A DNA stretch of 64,000 nucleotides from Schistosoma haematobium (lineage: Eukaryota; Platyhelminthes; Trematoda; Strigeidida; Schistosomatidae): contig NC_067200.1 of the NCBI RefSeq assembly GCF_000699445.3, positions 18,155,003 through 18,219,002 on the forward strand, given 5' to 3'. The notes under the pieces are model-generated. The model saw only the letters and a program-made list of their open reading frames with translations, searched no databases and had not been told where the DNA came from. Position 1 is the first letter of the stretch; each line of letters starts with the position of its first letter. Below, in pieces: positions 48,379-60,013 of this stretch. Position numbers and translations under genes: made by a program.

Positions 48379-48734
48379 TATAACGAATAATGAAATGAGA
48401 TTAATTGAAATCATTTGTGATTCTCTTTCTGAATCCCCTCATCACCACAACCACCATCACCACTTTATCTCATTCCCTCCCTCTGTTTCTCTGTGTGTGC
48501 GTGTGTATGTATGTGCATATAGATGGTAATGTTTACTTTATAACTTCTTTTGTTCAATGTGTCTTTTATTGATATGTGTATATTATGATCTCTGTCATTT
48601 TCTTTCTTTCTTTCTTTTTTTGGACAAGATAAGTATCCATTTATTTATTGTCAATAATCTAATGATTCACATATAAATTGATCATGAAGTGATATGTCTT
48701 TTGATTGAACGTTAGATTCAGCTCTTAAGCTCTG

Positions 48735-49034
48735 CTAGTAATCTCGAAATACGATAACGATAATGACGATGACGACAATTTTGTATGCTGATTGTTCGGA
48801 ATAATTACACAGTGATTCTCGTCCAGTCACTGGTTGACTTTGGTTGTGTTTTTTTTTTTTCAACCCATCGTCACTGTTTTTAATCATAGAAATGTCATGT
48901 TTTAAATTCACTTCATGTAGCGTTATATTTGGACATTGTTTAATTTTACTGAGAATTTTGGTTCTCATGTCGGCATCTTCAAGTGACTGCAAGCTGCATA
49001 TAAAAACAAGACATTTAAACTGATCTTCTGTCAT
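48735..49034 (-). pseudogene. Gypsy-type gag remnant
   Basis: A 99-codon minus-strand frame reading MTEDQFKCLVFICSLQSLED, ADMRTKILSKI and CPNITLHEV. It resembles the gag segment of schistosome LTR retrotransposons, where similar strings precede the zinc knuckle. No knuckle, protease or RT is found beside it. The 5' part upstream (49035-49200) is full of stops. Confidence 0.5.
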
Positions 49035-49569
49035 TGCTGATCATTTGAAACGCTCACACTGATGATTTATTATACCAGTATGTTTCACCTGGTCATTGTC
49101 TCCAGCTTTTGCCAACTTAAAAGGAAGCTACATGTAAGGATTTTGGAATATTCTTCCAAAAGATGATTAGATGGGATATCTTCGACTGTTTCTCAGCTCC
49201 TTAGAGCTTCCTCACATGAAGTATCCTCTAATGTTTTAAAAGTCTGATGGGTCTTCTTTGATAGGATTAGCGGATCATATTATTTTTATCGGATCACTTG
49301 TTCGTTGAGATCTCTTATAATATGTAAGTTAGCTGAAATACAATCAGATTGAAGTCAGCTTGATTTCATGTTCAAGGACGAATAACTACTACAGTAAAGT
49401 ACTTCACACATATAAGCAACTTTAGATATATTACACGTAATTACTCTAAGAATTTCTTATGCCGATGATACTGTTTAAAAAGTCTACATCCAAGACTAAG
49501 AATTAAATATAGTTATTAGAAAAAACACAGTGTTTTACCATGCTTAAGCAGTTGTTCTCTATACTATGT

Positions 49570-49915
49570 AATGATAATACCACAATTGATTGATCACTGG
49601 GTGGTGATCAATATCATGTGTGTCAAGTCCTTGTTTAGTGCAGATCGAATGCTACCGACCATGATGCAATGTGGCCATCAGTCTAGGTGACTCGACACTG
49701 CAGGCACTATATATTGAGATTACATGGTGGTTGGAGGTAGTCGATAGGATAGCTCAGTGGTAGTGTCTCTGACTGTGAAGCTGGGTGACGTGAGATCGAA
49801 TCCGCCAGGGAGCACCAGCTCCCTCAAGATTAAAGGTACACCTTGCTGACGAGTGCCAAGTAGCACGAAACCCGGGTTCAGGGTTTTCTGTCGACTACCT
49901 CCAACCACCATCTAA
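49570..49915 (+). mobile_element. SINE-C copy with intact hammerhead and inverted end
   Basis: Plus strand: head ggatagctcagtggtagtg (A box), gagatcgaatccgcc (B box), then a hammerhead and the end gactacctccaaccaccatc. At 49727-49750 the complement of that end (atggtggttggaggtagtcg) abuts the head, and 49570-49640 carries the minus-oriented leader. So the copy is bounded by inverted repeats. Confidence 0.85.
49841..49883 (+). ncRNA. Hammerhead ribozyme in SINE-C, complete core
   Basis: Stem I ccttg (49841-49845) pairs with caggg (49879-49883, one wobble). The core is CTGACGA, stem II gtgc/gcac with loop caagta, then GAA, stem III the palindrome ACCCGGGT, and cleavage expected after T49878 (triplet GTT). 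All core bases are present. The triplet ends in U where the A and B families have C, which is allowed by the NUH rule but usually slower. Confidence 0.8.
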
Positions 49916-50464
49916 TGATAATACCTTTAGAGTAATGATATGATTAATACAAATTCAGATTGCTACTTTGTGAGGATCTAGAAGTGTCAGCCACCTGAAT
50001 ATCAATCAGGTTATCTTATTGAAACCACCATTGATCTCATTTCGTATCTCTTAGATATTCGTCGATGTACTGCCAATGCCTATTAAATTTTAACTCTAAT
50101 TTTCAGGAATCTTCTTTCAATCGATTACGAGATTCTATTTAATATTAAACCTGTTTAGCGAAACTTAGGATCGTGTCCCTCTCTAGTAGATCAGGCTGAC
50201 AATCATATTAAGCTTACTTCACTTATCCTTATTAAATGTTTTGATAACACAAATACTTGTGATAATATTAGTGTAGATATTCAACTAGGTTCGAAAACAG
50301 AACATACACTTCTGAATTACGTCTCACCTAGTAAAAGCTCGCACACTTTCAGATTGAATGTTTCTGTGAAAATTCGTAATATCATTAATCTCAAATAAGT
50401 TTCGTTAGTTCATTCGACAGCTTCCCAGATGAGTGCTAACTAGCTTTATGGTTTTAAACATGGA

Positions 50465-51125
50465 GTCAGTCTGTCAAATACAACGTAGGTCCAGGCACAT
50501 ATATGCATCGGTCCAGGTTGCCATACCTCATTAACACAACAAGATGAACACCGAATTCATAAAAGTAGTTAATTCAATGGTGGTAATATACAAAAGAAAG
50601 ATTGCATATAAGGACATAGTATAGGAAGAAAGAATTAGTTCATAGAAAGCAAGGTACAAAGTAATTTTAATTTCACGGTTTAAGGGAAGACAAACAGTGT
50701 ATACACCTACGCCATTGTGATCGATTCTGAGCCATGTCATCCACAGTCTCCAACCATTGGTTACGATAGTCATGCGGACCCCAACCAAGTAGACTGCATC
50801 TACCAACATGGCTTAGACTAGAAGTTAGTGACTTCAAACACTGATGCCACGTTTTGGTTTGACCGCCCCTAACTTTCTTCCAACCATCTCCAGCACCGGT
50901 TAGCATTGCACGTCGTGGTAGTCGGTGTTCAGGCATACGCAACACGGCCCAACCATCTCAGTCGATGAAGATTCACAACCTCATCAACTGGTTTACTATC
51001 ATTTCCTAACATCCTGTGTCTAAGCTCACTATAACTTACCCGGTGATCCCGGCAGACGCCAGCAATATTTCTGAGGCATCTGTGGTCAAATACTAGTAGC
51101 TTACGAGTATCTTCAAAACTGTAAG
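50465..51125 (-). mobile_element. RTE-clade LINE 3' end
   Basis: Same subfamily as 2633-3716: 3' UTR then C-terminal coding end ([40 protein letters not shown]). One frameshift lies near 50940. The tail is reduced to gtcagtctgtc. Confidence 0.85.
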
Positions 51126-51231
51126 GCAAATCGTTTTAATTAACAAACTTCTGTTCATCTGTTGAAGTTTCTAGTGCATATTAAACTTGTGAGATATCCG
51201 ATTGTAACTTCTATCATTTAATTTTAAATTA

Positions 51232-51320
51232 CTTACTTACTTTCGCCTCTTACTCTCAATGGAGCATAGGCCGCCAACCAGCATTCTAAAACCCACTCTG
51301 TCCTGGCCCTTACTTTCTAA
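51232..51320 (-). mobile_element. LINE-H 3' end, short
   Basis: The plus strand reads acttacttactttcgcctct and gagcataggccgcc. This is the last ~90 bases of the family. Confidence 0.65.
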
Positions 51321-51494
51321 TTTGAAATTAGGTATAATATATTATTTTAACAACTTTATGCATGATGTATACATGATACAATAGTTGATGAGAATTCGTA
51401 TAAACTTCTATGATTACCCCATCTTTGGTAACCGAACCGTGTGTCATCATATCAGCGATGTTTATATAGTCTGTTGAACTTCTGAAGAATGTTT

Positions 51495-51672
51495 AAAATG
51501 ATGCTATCGATGCTGGAATCCAGGATACGCATTTCGTTCTCTTCGCGACTTGTCAAATGGATGTATTTACAACTGAAAGTTAACGTTCACTCCTGAACTC
51601 AGACCTGGTACTGTTCACTTCAGACGCCATCGCGTTGTTCACTTAGCTGCTGAGCTCAGATACCCATACACT
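51495..51672 (-). mobile_element. SINE-B copy, tRNA head and decayed hammerhead
   Basis: Minus strand: gagctcagcagctaagtgaa (A box), ggtctgagttcagga (mutated B box), then ttgacaagtcgcgaagag and cctggattccagc. The ribozyme core and stem II are mutated. Confidence 0.7.
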
Positions 51673-51954
51673 TGTGCAACAGTTGTGAAACTTAATTCGA
51701 TTTGAAATGGCTTATTTCAGAATGTTCTTGTCATCCAGCTGGTGTTCTCATACTCATCATAGTGAAACTAATTTTATCATCATACCCTACATCCCATTTA
51801 TTTAACTGAAATTAACTACATGGAAGTTTTAACCGTTTGCCGTAAATTAATGAAGTCCTATGTATACAACAGTTTACGAAATTGAAATTAATGGAGTTCA
51901 TAGTCTACTACATTAAATTTATCTGTCTCACACCATCCCTAATTTGGATTAGTT

Positions 51955-52200
51955 ATAAGCAAAGATGAATAGTGGCTAGCAGTGGAATCCAGTATGCACG
52001 TTTTGTCCTATTTGGGACTCGTCAACTGAATATACCTGCATCTCAGTGTTGATGTTCACCTTTGATGTCCATCTTTGCTTATAATGCTTGTGAATTAAGG
52101 CAATACGCACAGTATGCACTTATGCCAATGAGAGACTGATCAACTGCAGTCCTAAACATCAATGGGAAGATCCAAGTGAATTTATTTGTGTTCATGAATA
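51955..52200. mobile_element. SINE-B foldback
   Basis: The left arm (minus strand) runs from gcaaagatgaatagtggcta to the ribozyme region (gttgacgagtcccaaatagg; core T for C, box AAAA for GAAA). The right arm (52070 on) is plus-strand catctttgcttataatgctt through gactgatcaactgcagtcct. The shared catctttgcttat forms the outer/inner pairing. Confidence 0.72.
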
Positions 52201-52599
52201 TGATACAGTCTGTTACGAATAGCATTCCAATGTACATTTGTTATCTTGGTAAAGCATAAAGGCTAGACAATCATAATTTACTGAAGACTTCAGTAAACAA
52301 ACCATTTATACATTTCTAACTTACCTTTTCAAATAATGAGATCGTTTTAGAATTATTATTGTCCGACCACTTCAGCAAACAAACTTAAGCGACAAGTAAA
52401 CAGGTTTGCATCAATGAATATGATGATAAGATTCTCATTAATGATAGAGTTATTGTTAATGTGGGAAAACAATCTTATCATCCTAATGGAATTTTCCAAG
52501 TATCAATAGTCACGTTCCTCTATACCAAACAATGAGTTGCCTTCGTTTTAATCGACTTTCCAATGAATAGATTTTTCATTTATCGACGACTTTTGACCG

Positions 52600-52875
52600 A
52601 CGCCACAGTGACCTTGAGAGTATCCACCTGATAACTAGGACCAAATGAAGATTATAAACCAGTGTGAGTAATTAGAATTATGATTTACAGTTGATGGTTA
52701 AGGGTTACGAATTACATTTACGGTTTTCATCATGAACTGACATCAGCTATAATGCCAAAACGCTATTTAACTAAATGGTTGAATGAAGCTCGCGCCAAAA
52801 CCTGTTATCTCATATCTGATTGGTTCGTCCATAAATTATAGTCCCGCCAACTTTCAATAACACAACACAATATGG
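52600..52875 (+). repeat. Repeat G, copy 2
   Basis: Opposite-strand partner of 14195-14470. A further short piece (ttttcatcacgaactgacat) lies at 42530-42560 inside the D inverted-pair spacer. Confidence 0.55.
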
Positions 52876-52944
52876 CTCACTTTCGAACTCCTTCACAATG
52901 TCATCTAAGTTCTATGTTTATTGTAATTAAATTGTGTATAATCG

Positions 52945-53085
52945 TGTACTGATAAAAACAATGAGTCCCACAATAGGACGAAACGGCTGTCCAGTGCTTC
53001 CAGGTTTTCAATGGTGGCCTAACATCAATCGGTTCATGATCTCGATCAAGAAATTCTCCAATCACTGAAACTAGTATGATCTGCA
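52945..53085 (+). mobile_element. SINE-A 3' end starting inside the ribozyme
   Basis: Starts gagtcccacaataggacgaa and continues to the 3' end (catgatctcgatcaaga). Truncated 5' of the ribozyme core. Confidence 0.75.
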
Positions 53086-53499
53086 AAGTTCAACTAAGGT
53101 TGTTAAACAGCTGTAACAAGCAACAGAACTAAGTAAAATCATTACAACATAAATTGAGGTTCTTCAAAATTTAGATATATACGATCAGATGACCATGTTC
53201 ATGTTAATTGACCAGCGAGATCATTTGTAGGAGGTGAAAATAGTCAATCATGAGACAAGTTATACTAAGATATCTATATATGATCCAGTATAATTTCAAT
53301 TATTTATTAAGATAAGAATGAAGAAGGGATGGTATTAGAATAAGAAATAAGGTTCAGGTTATATTACTACGTTCTTAATATTTTGTAAATATCTTGTAGT
53401 CTTGGCTTCTTCAGTTTATTTAATGGATAAGTGCTGTATATATCAGTGGTATGTTCGCTAGAAGTTTCAATTTATAGTTTTAACTATTCTTGTTTTTCA

Positions 53500-53845
53500 T
53501 TTAGCGTATTAGTCTGTTCTATGTTCATAGCAGCAACAACCTACTGTGGGAGAGAACAAACCAGACCACAGCGGAGGAAGAACCACTGGGAATGGATACG
53601 ACACATATTGAGGAAGCACCTAACTGCATCACAACGCAGGCCCTCACATGGAATCCTCAAAGCCAAAGGAGGAGAGGAAGACCAAAGAACACATTACTCG
53701 GAGAAATTGAGACAAACATGGAAAGAATGAACAAAAATTGGATAGAACTAGAAAGGAAGGGCCAGGACAGAGTGTGTTGGAGAATGCTGATCGGTGGCCT
53801 ATGTTCCATTTTGAGTAAAAGGCGTAACTAACTAACTAACATGTT
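53500..53845 (+). mobile_element. LINE-H C-terminal coding end and tail
   Basis: Plus-strand frames read HWEWIRHILRKHLTASQRR then, after a shift, [20 protein letters not shown] and CWRMLIGGLCS, the conserved C-terminal end of a LINE polyprotein (GRPKNT...GLCS type). It is followed by the tail (TAAC)n at 53824-53839. The reverse transcriptase is absent, so the clade is not settled. Confidence 0.78.
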
Positions 53846-53974
53846 CATAGCACTCAGTCTCAGATAACTCCATATGCCTTAAATGAAATCTTTGTTAGAA
53901 ACTTCACTCCTGTATTTAGGACGCATCCACTGAAAGTGGAAGCAAGTGTTGGATGTAAACAGTGTTTGAGCTTA

Positions 53975-54400
53975 TGAAACACAATGATGATCTAACATCA
54001 ATCGTTTCATGATCTCAATCAAAAAATTAACAATCTTCACAACCCTTCACTAGTAATATTCATCATGTGCTCACTAGTGACTGGCTCCATGATGATTTCC
54101 TGAAGTTCTAATGAGAAGCCGTCACTAATAGAGCTCAATTTGTGACGAGTAGAAACAGGTATCTACCTCAGACAATGGATGAATGGTTGCGCATCCACTC
54201 ATGGGTCGATAGAAGTTAGAAGTTAACACCGTTGGATGCCACAATCAGTGGTCTAGAAGTTAAATCTTGGCGCGCGTGACCGAAGGTTGTGGGTTTGAGT
54301 CCTGCATGCGGGATCATGGATACGCACTGTTCAGGCGTTCCATACTAAGACGAAACAGCCGTCCAGGTTTCCAATCGTTTCATAATCTCCGTCAGAGCTC
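53975..54400 (+). mobile_element. SINE-A, long unit preceded by a second 3' end
   Basis: A complete leader, head (ggtctagaagttaaatc; B box gggtttgagtcctg) and ribozyme region. Upstream (53975-54045) is the 3' end of another unit in the same direction (catgatctcaatcaaaaaat), so two units were joined tail to head. The ribozyme core is mutated (ttcaggc). Confidence 0.78.
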
Positions 54401-54861
54401 ATAATGCATTTAAATTAGTAAGTTGGTTGAACACATATTCAACATATACTACAAATGATACTTTACATTCAACATTGGTAGGATTCAGAGTTGGTGTACC
54501 GCAAGAACAATGTAGAAAAAATGAATATCCATTACTGAATGGATTAATTATTTTGCCATACTATTTAAGAAGTATGTCTAATTTGTGGGATAGACGAATA
54601 CTAATGATTTGTCCGACATATTTCAGTCTACATTACTTCGCTTGAAATTATATTTGTCATTTGGTTACAATTGACAAGAACTAAACACAAGAATGACTTT
54701 GACAGAGCTTAATATCGTTCAAGAAAGTAATGTCCCATGTATATAGATTGACATAGGATAGCCTTCAAAACTCAGTAGATCCTAACACAACCTAAATGAA
54801 TCAAGCTATGCACAGTTCGCTCATATTTTTACCTGTTAAAAAAAAAGAAAACATCATTAAG

Positions 54862-55375
54862 ATGAAACGCGCATCCTGGATTCCACTGCTAGCCACTATC
54901 CATTTTTGCTTATAATGCTTAAGACTGAAGGCTATATTGAGGATGTCCTCACAGGAAGCACGTATACCAACAAGCGACTGATCGATTGCGGTGCTAAATA
55001 TCAGAGAGAAGATTCAAATAAACAATACCAAGTAAATTTAATCTTCACTAGATTGCACAAGCACGAGGCTACCATGGACTCAGTAGCTAATTGGATAACG
55101 TAAATGTGTTTGAAGCGAACGGTTCTGGGTTCAAGTCCCTAAGTGAATATCAACTCAGATGTAGGTACATCCAGCTGATGAGTCCCAAAAAGGACGAAAC
55201 GCGAGTTCTCGATTCCACCAATAACCATCATTCATCTTTGTTTATAATACATGTGACTGAAGGTAATATTGAGGCAATCCGAACAGGATGTACATATGCC
55301 AATAAGAGACTGATCAATTGCAGTCCTAAATAACAATGGGAAGATACAATCAAACAACACCAATTGAATCGTTAT
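54862..55375 (+). repeat. SINE-B tandem dimer, 332-bp period
   Basis: The same post-cleavage string (gattccac at 54879 and 55211) recurs after 332 bases, close to the ~335-bp unit of the SM-alpha satellite. The enclosed monomer holds a tRNA head (ggactcagtagctaattgg; B box gggttcaagtccc) and one hammerhead. The left edge starts at the ribozyme's GAAA box; the right edge is at cagtcctaaataacaatggg. Confidence 0.85.
55168..55214 (+). ncRNA. Hammerhead ribozyme in SINE-B
   Basis: Stem I tacatccag pairs with ctcgatt after the cleavage site (one mismatch). The core is CTGATGA, stem II gtcc/ggac with loop caaaaa, then GAA, stem III ACGCGAGT (one mismatch against the palindromic ACGCGCGT), and triplet GTT. 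This is the classical SM-alpha type with two changes around the cleavage site. Confidence 0.8.
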
Positions 55376-55434
55376 TTACTCTTATGTCCCACCTCAAACA
55401 TCTTAACCAACACTTCATATATCAACATTAAGGT

Positions 55435-55610
55435 GTGAAAATGTTTACTGCCAAATCCCATAGACATGGTGATGAAGATTTGTAGCTCAGGTGGATAATC
55501 TTCATGGAGTAGAAGTTTGTGCTGATGATGTCGTTCAGAAGAACGATGAAACCTCCACGACCAAACCATCCAGCTCACAAAACAAGACTCGATCGAATAT
55601 TTACTTCTTA
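55435..55610 (+). repeat. Repeat F copy
   Basis: Contains gatgatgtcgttcagaagaa, cgatgaaacctccacgacca and accatccagctcac; also the inverted word gatttgtagctcaggtggat at the left, so this copy may be a foldback too. Confidence 0.65.
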
Positions 55611-57084
55611 AAAAAAAACAAATCAATCCTGAAGTCTGGGTAAAACTGGGAAAAACAAAGGGAAAATGCTTTTACCTATCCATAATCATGGTAACTGGCA
55701 TATCATGTGAGTCATTGAATTGACCTTAAAGCTGAATTCTTTCCACACACACACACACACAATTGTATCGGTCATTGTATTGTGTATTCGTTGCTTCTAT
55801 TTATTTCCTACTGTGTTTAGACCAATTATAATCCTATACACATTCCCATTCAATTTTTTCTTTCTATTCCCTTCTCCTAGTTCTTCTATTCAATGTTGTA
55901 GGCAATATATATGAAAGAGAGAAGAAAGAATAGACCAATCATTCATATTCTACAAGGTAATTGATTATTGATTATTGCAAAAGATTATTTAAACAATCCA
56001 TTTGGTCAATTCCAAATGAGGGAAGTCGAGTGATAAAAACATCAATCGATGTGATGTTGTTCAGTATGGTGAAATACACCAGTTGGCTTCTATGATGGAA
56101 TGAATGTAGAATGAAATGGGATTCATCCAAATTGAGGATTTGGGATTCATACCAACAATCATCGGATCATTTAATGGATGAACAATCTTAACTGATCTAT
56201 TCCACTATTCTTATTCTTATTATTATTATTATTGTTGAAGGCGTAATGTGCAATAATAAGGTGAGATCATTTGATTCCACACAGTGTGTGTGTGTGAATC
56301 ATGATCACCTTTGTAAACACAATCTCTATCATCATACATTAATCGATAAATCCATATATATTCATGGGTATGTTCTAATTGTTTTCATTTCACAAACGGT
56401 ACTTTCTATTCTCCTCATCAATTGATTTCGAGTGCTTGATCTGGTCAAATTGAATTCATATTCTTCTATATGTGATCACGATCATGATGATCATGATGAT
56501 GGTGACTTGTTACTATGGACTATTGAATGTGATTTCATTTTTGTTTCATTCTTATATTCTTACATCATTTTCATTTTTGGAACTTGTTGTCCATGGAAAC
56601 CAGCTTTCTCTCATGATCTCAATTGTACACAAATTAATTCATCAAGTTGATATGATCATTATCTACTGTGAACCGATACTCATGTTACCATGACAATTGT
56701 ACTATTGATTGATGGTTCATTTTTCTTTCCTTTTCTTTTCTTTATATAATCAATAAAGTGTTGCTTTCTGAATTAAGTTTTCTTCTAAATTGTAAAGATG
56801 TAAAGGATTGTTCTTGAGTCTCAACAATGAAGGGTGACTTGTTTATACGATATTGTCTATTTATTGAGTATATCTGAGATGTTGTGACGTCGGTCACAAT
56901 AGAAGCACATAGAATGAAGACTGGATTAATCGATTTCGATGATGAAGTGTCTTGTTCTCTAGGTAGATTCCAAGTGACAATTCTTGTAATAGTTAAATAT
57001 TGTCATTCGACAGTTGTATTAAACACTTTCATCTTTCGATAAGTATTATGTTCTAAGCAATAAACCAAACAACAATCAGATAAG
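55611..57084 (+). other. Intergenic segment with short simple repeats
   Basis: AT-rich; (CA)n at 55743-55761, (TTA)n at 56215-56233, (GT)n at 56283-56296, and a (GAT)-rich run at 56470-56500. No gene recognised. Confidence 0.55.
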
Positions 57085-57520
57085 CTCCTAAATGCCCCGG
57101 TACGGTCTAGGATGTGGAGAGTCCACTCTCCCTCTCCAAATGCTCTCACGTGGCCACGCGTATATATCCACTATCAGGGAAGTCCTACTCACTACTTTCT
57201 CGTGACAACGGTGTTGTTTACGAAATTGAGAGAATGAAAAGCGAATGTCCGTCTCTTTGACCAGGTTATTGGATTCAGTGAATCTACCTAAGGAAGCTGG
57301 AAAACCCTAATTCCAAACAAATGATGCACATGCGCTTCAGGATCCTGAAAGAACAAATGGTGGAACTGAATCTCTATACGTTGTTCCACTACCTTGTGGA
57401 TCAGACTCTAAGGTCAAAGACTACAGATGTGGCCTCCTAATATAACCACCTACTACGGTCTGGCCTTTTGAGCAGTATCACAGCCCACACACATAAACCA
57501 AGTGATTTGTGTGGCTCATT
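57085..57520 (+). mobile_element. Element D, tail lost
   Basis: Plus-strand copy starting gctcctaaatgccccggtac. It carries an internal deletion around the cgtatgaacca landmark and stops at gtgatttgtgtggctcat before the tail. Confidence 0.82.
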
Positions 57521-57704
57521 TTTTCATTCTACATTGAGACAATGATCATCTGATAAACCTTGAATAATCCTTAATAAAATAAGTGAGCTTACTAATATGA
57601 TTTATCACAATACAAACATGACATATCTCTTGAAGATGATGTCATTGATTGAAAAATTCTGTCCAACCATGGATACAATAATCGAATTCTTAAAACTGTC
57701 AATT

Positions 57705-57875
57705 ACTATGTAAGCAAAGATGAATAGTGGCTCGTAGTGGAATGCAGGACTCGAATTTCGTCCTATTAGGGACTCGTCAGATGGATGCACCTGTCACATC
57801 TCAGAGTTGATGTTCACTCTGGGACTCGAATCCAGTACCGTTCACTCCAAACGTCAGTTACTTTTATTTATTTTT
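57705..57875 (-). mobile_element. SINE-B copy with preserved hammerhead
   Basis: Minus strand: tRNA-like part (ggtactggattcgagtcc as B box), stem I loop, a hammerhead and catctttgc at the end. The head is truncated. Confidence 0.8.
57742..57787 (-). ncRNA. Hammerhead ribozyme in SINE-B, core complete
   Basis: Minus strand: CATCCAT, core CTGACGA, stem II gtcc/ggac with loop ctaata, GAA, stem III ATTCGAGT (pairs with one wobble), and cleavage triplet GTC between 57748 and 57747. Stem I has two mismatches near the core. Confidence 0.72.
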
Positions 57876-58139
57876 TTTTAATAGAAACTATTCGATTGCA
57901 TAATCAATTGATTAATTATCCTCTGAAATCTATTTAATTGGTGATTTACAATTAAACTATTCTGTTCTGTTTTGATATATTGTTACTAAGGTTACAATTT
58001 CAGCTGTGGATGGTACGAAGGCACAAAATGGTTCTTGTTTGATCTTTTATTTCAATAATGATGCATATTGTGAATCGCTAAATATCTCAGTCCGTCTCTC
58101 TCTCTTTCATGATTATTTTTTTTCAAATTGATCATGATT

Positions 58140-58275
58140 ATGTGAATTATGGCTAACAGTGGAATCCAGGATGTTCGTTTACGATTAGTCAACTAAGTAT
58201 ACATGTATTACGTTTTAGATGTTCACACCGAGACTCGAATCCAATGCTTTTTGCTTGAAATGGCTAACGTGTTAT
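58140..58275 (-). mobile_element. SINE-B copy, decayed
   Basis: Minus strand retains gattcgagtctcggtgtgaa, gttgactaatc and cctggattccactgttagcc. The ribozyme stem II is deleted. Confidence 0.65.
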
Positions 58276-58284
58276 GCAAAAGAG

Positions 58285-58500
58285 ACCACGTTTCATTGTA
58301 GCCACTAGGTTAGGTGACACGACATTGCGTGCGCTATGTTGAGATAGTTGGAGGTAGTCTATAGAACCTGAAAAATATGACATTGATAAGCACCCAGTGA
58401 TCAATCAGTTGCAAATACATCTCAGTCCTACAAGAGGTCAGTCGCGGCACGGACACCTCACTGTTATCATCTCTGACTGTGAAGCTGGGTGACATGGTAT
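58285..58500 (+). mobile_element. SINE-C fragment, rearranged
   Basis: Pieces of family C: gttggaggtagtct, gcacccagtgatcaatcag, and plus-strand head gactgtgaagctgggtgaca. The ribozyme is missing. Confidence 0.6.
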
Positions 58501-58869
58501 GGGGGTTATGTGGTCTGTTTAGGCTGGTATATAGACCAAGTATATTTGAAATAAATGATTCGCATAGTGGAAGCTGTTATTGGCGTTCTGGACTCAATTG
58601 GACGGGCTAGGTGAACAAAGGATCAATAAGGATGATAGGCTACTCATACCAGTCAAACGTCATTGGTTATGGCACAGTAATAAGATTGTTTAAGTCATAT
58701 TTGGATTGGCGAATATATCACATGATAACTAGCCGGGCTTAAAGTCACAGCAGAAGCAATTTTATTCATGGATGAATAAACCGTTTACGTCTATAAATAA
58801 CCTTAGTTAATGTGAATCGTTAGAAACATTAAATAATACTTCTCCAAATTCATCTTGACAACAAATTAA

Positions 58870-59275
58870 TAGTTGAATTCAATTATTAAAATCACTACAA
58901 TCCTCACAAACTAACATTCTGATAATAATTATCATACGCTCATTAGTGACTGGATCCAAGATGATTTCCTGGAATTGTAATGAGAAGCTGTTACCAGTGG
59001 AGTCTAATCCGTGTCGAGTAGAGATAGGTATCTACCTCAAACAATGGGTGAATGGTTGAGCAACCATTCACGGGGGCGATTGAAGTGAGATATTAATACC
59101 GTTGGATGCTGATCTAGAGGTGATCTAGAGGTTAAGCGTTCGCACGTGATACGGAAGGTCATGTGTTCGAGTCCCGCATGACGGATCATGGGTGTTAACT
59201 GCTCAAAAGTTCCATATGAGGACGAAACGACCGTTCAATGCTTCCAGGTTTTCCACAAAACTCCTCTCTAATTAA
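58870..59275 (+). mobile_element. SINE-A long unit
   Basis: About 400 bp: the leader begins inside a 3'-end-like sequence (cacaaactaacattctgata), then the head (gatctagaggttaagcgttc; B box tgttcgagtcccg) and the ribozyme region with mutated core (gctcaaaag) but intact gaggacgaaacgaccgttc. A duplication gtgatctagag lies in the head. Confidence 0.78.
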
Positions 59276-59459
59276 AATGTTTTTTGGTACAATAATCAAA
59301 GGTCATTAAAGGGCATAGAGGTGTAAAAAGTAGATAACGTGATATAACGAGCAATTATGAATAAGATAATGAGAATATGAGACATAAGTAAAGGGAGATA
59401 TGTAGTAATAATAGTACTAATAATTAAGGCCTAAGTATCGATAACGATAGGATGTACTT

Positions 59460-60013
59460 CTTTTATATGCATAGTTCTGGCTTGAGTTCATGGATGGCAA
59501 GAGCTTCGACTGTTTTTAGGAGTTGAATACGAAGAAATCTAGGTAGATCTTGACGAATCGTATATACAACCATCAAATCAAACTGTGAATTAGTAGAAGG
59601 ATTACAGTCAATTAGATGGTCAAGTATGGAACTCCTAACTGTTTTTCTCTCACCTTTGTAGAACCAAACTGGGACGTGTTCCTGTATCCGAGTTAAAAGC
59701 AAGCGCTGGCTATGGCAAATGTATCTTGCTCCATAAGAGCAGATGAACTGGTAGATGCACATGGAGGCGACTAGACAGGGAGCTTATCTTTTATGGATAT
59801 AGAAAACAAGTTTCTACTAGTGAACGTTGTTCTCAGTTTTGCCGCATTAAATGTTCTATTAATCGGTGTCGTTAAACGGTTTTTGATTACGTCAGATGTT
59901 CCAGCACCTTTAAATTCCTTTAGTTTTCTCCGTTCATACTTTGAAGCTTTTACAGTTGAATTCAATAAGAATAAAAGTAACGAAGATCTCAGTTCATAAC
60001 TACTTGGAAACAC
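59460..60013 (-). pseudogene. Penelope-like element remnant with GIY-YIG endonuclease end
   Basis: Two minus-strand frames in the same phase, 60013-59771 and 59762-59463, separated by one TAG. The first reads TFNAAKLRTTFTSRNLFSIS, the linker after the reverse transcriptase of Penelope-like elements. The second starts CIYQFICSYGARYIC, the GIY-YIG start in which the Gly of YIG is Cys, then RIQEHVPVW and SSILDHLIDCN. The endonuclease would cut target DNA. The stop and the Gly loss indicate a dead copy. Confidence 0.8.

Noticed and set aside
54427..54645. 72-codon frame downstream of REV3L
   Set aside because: No recognisable domain, no splice context, flanked by SINE sequence; not enough to call a gene.
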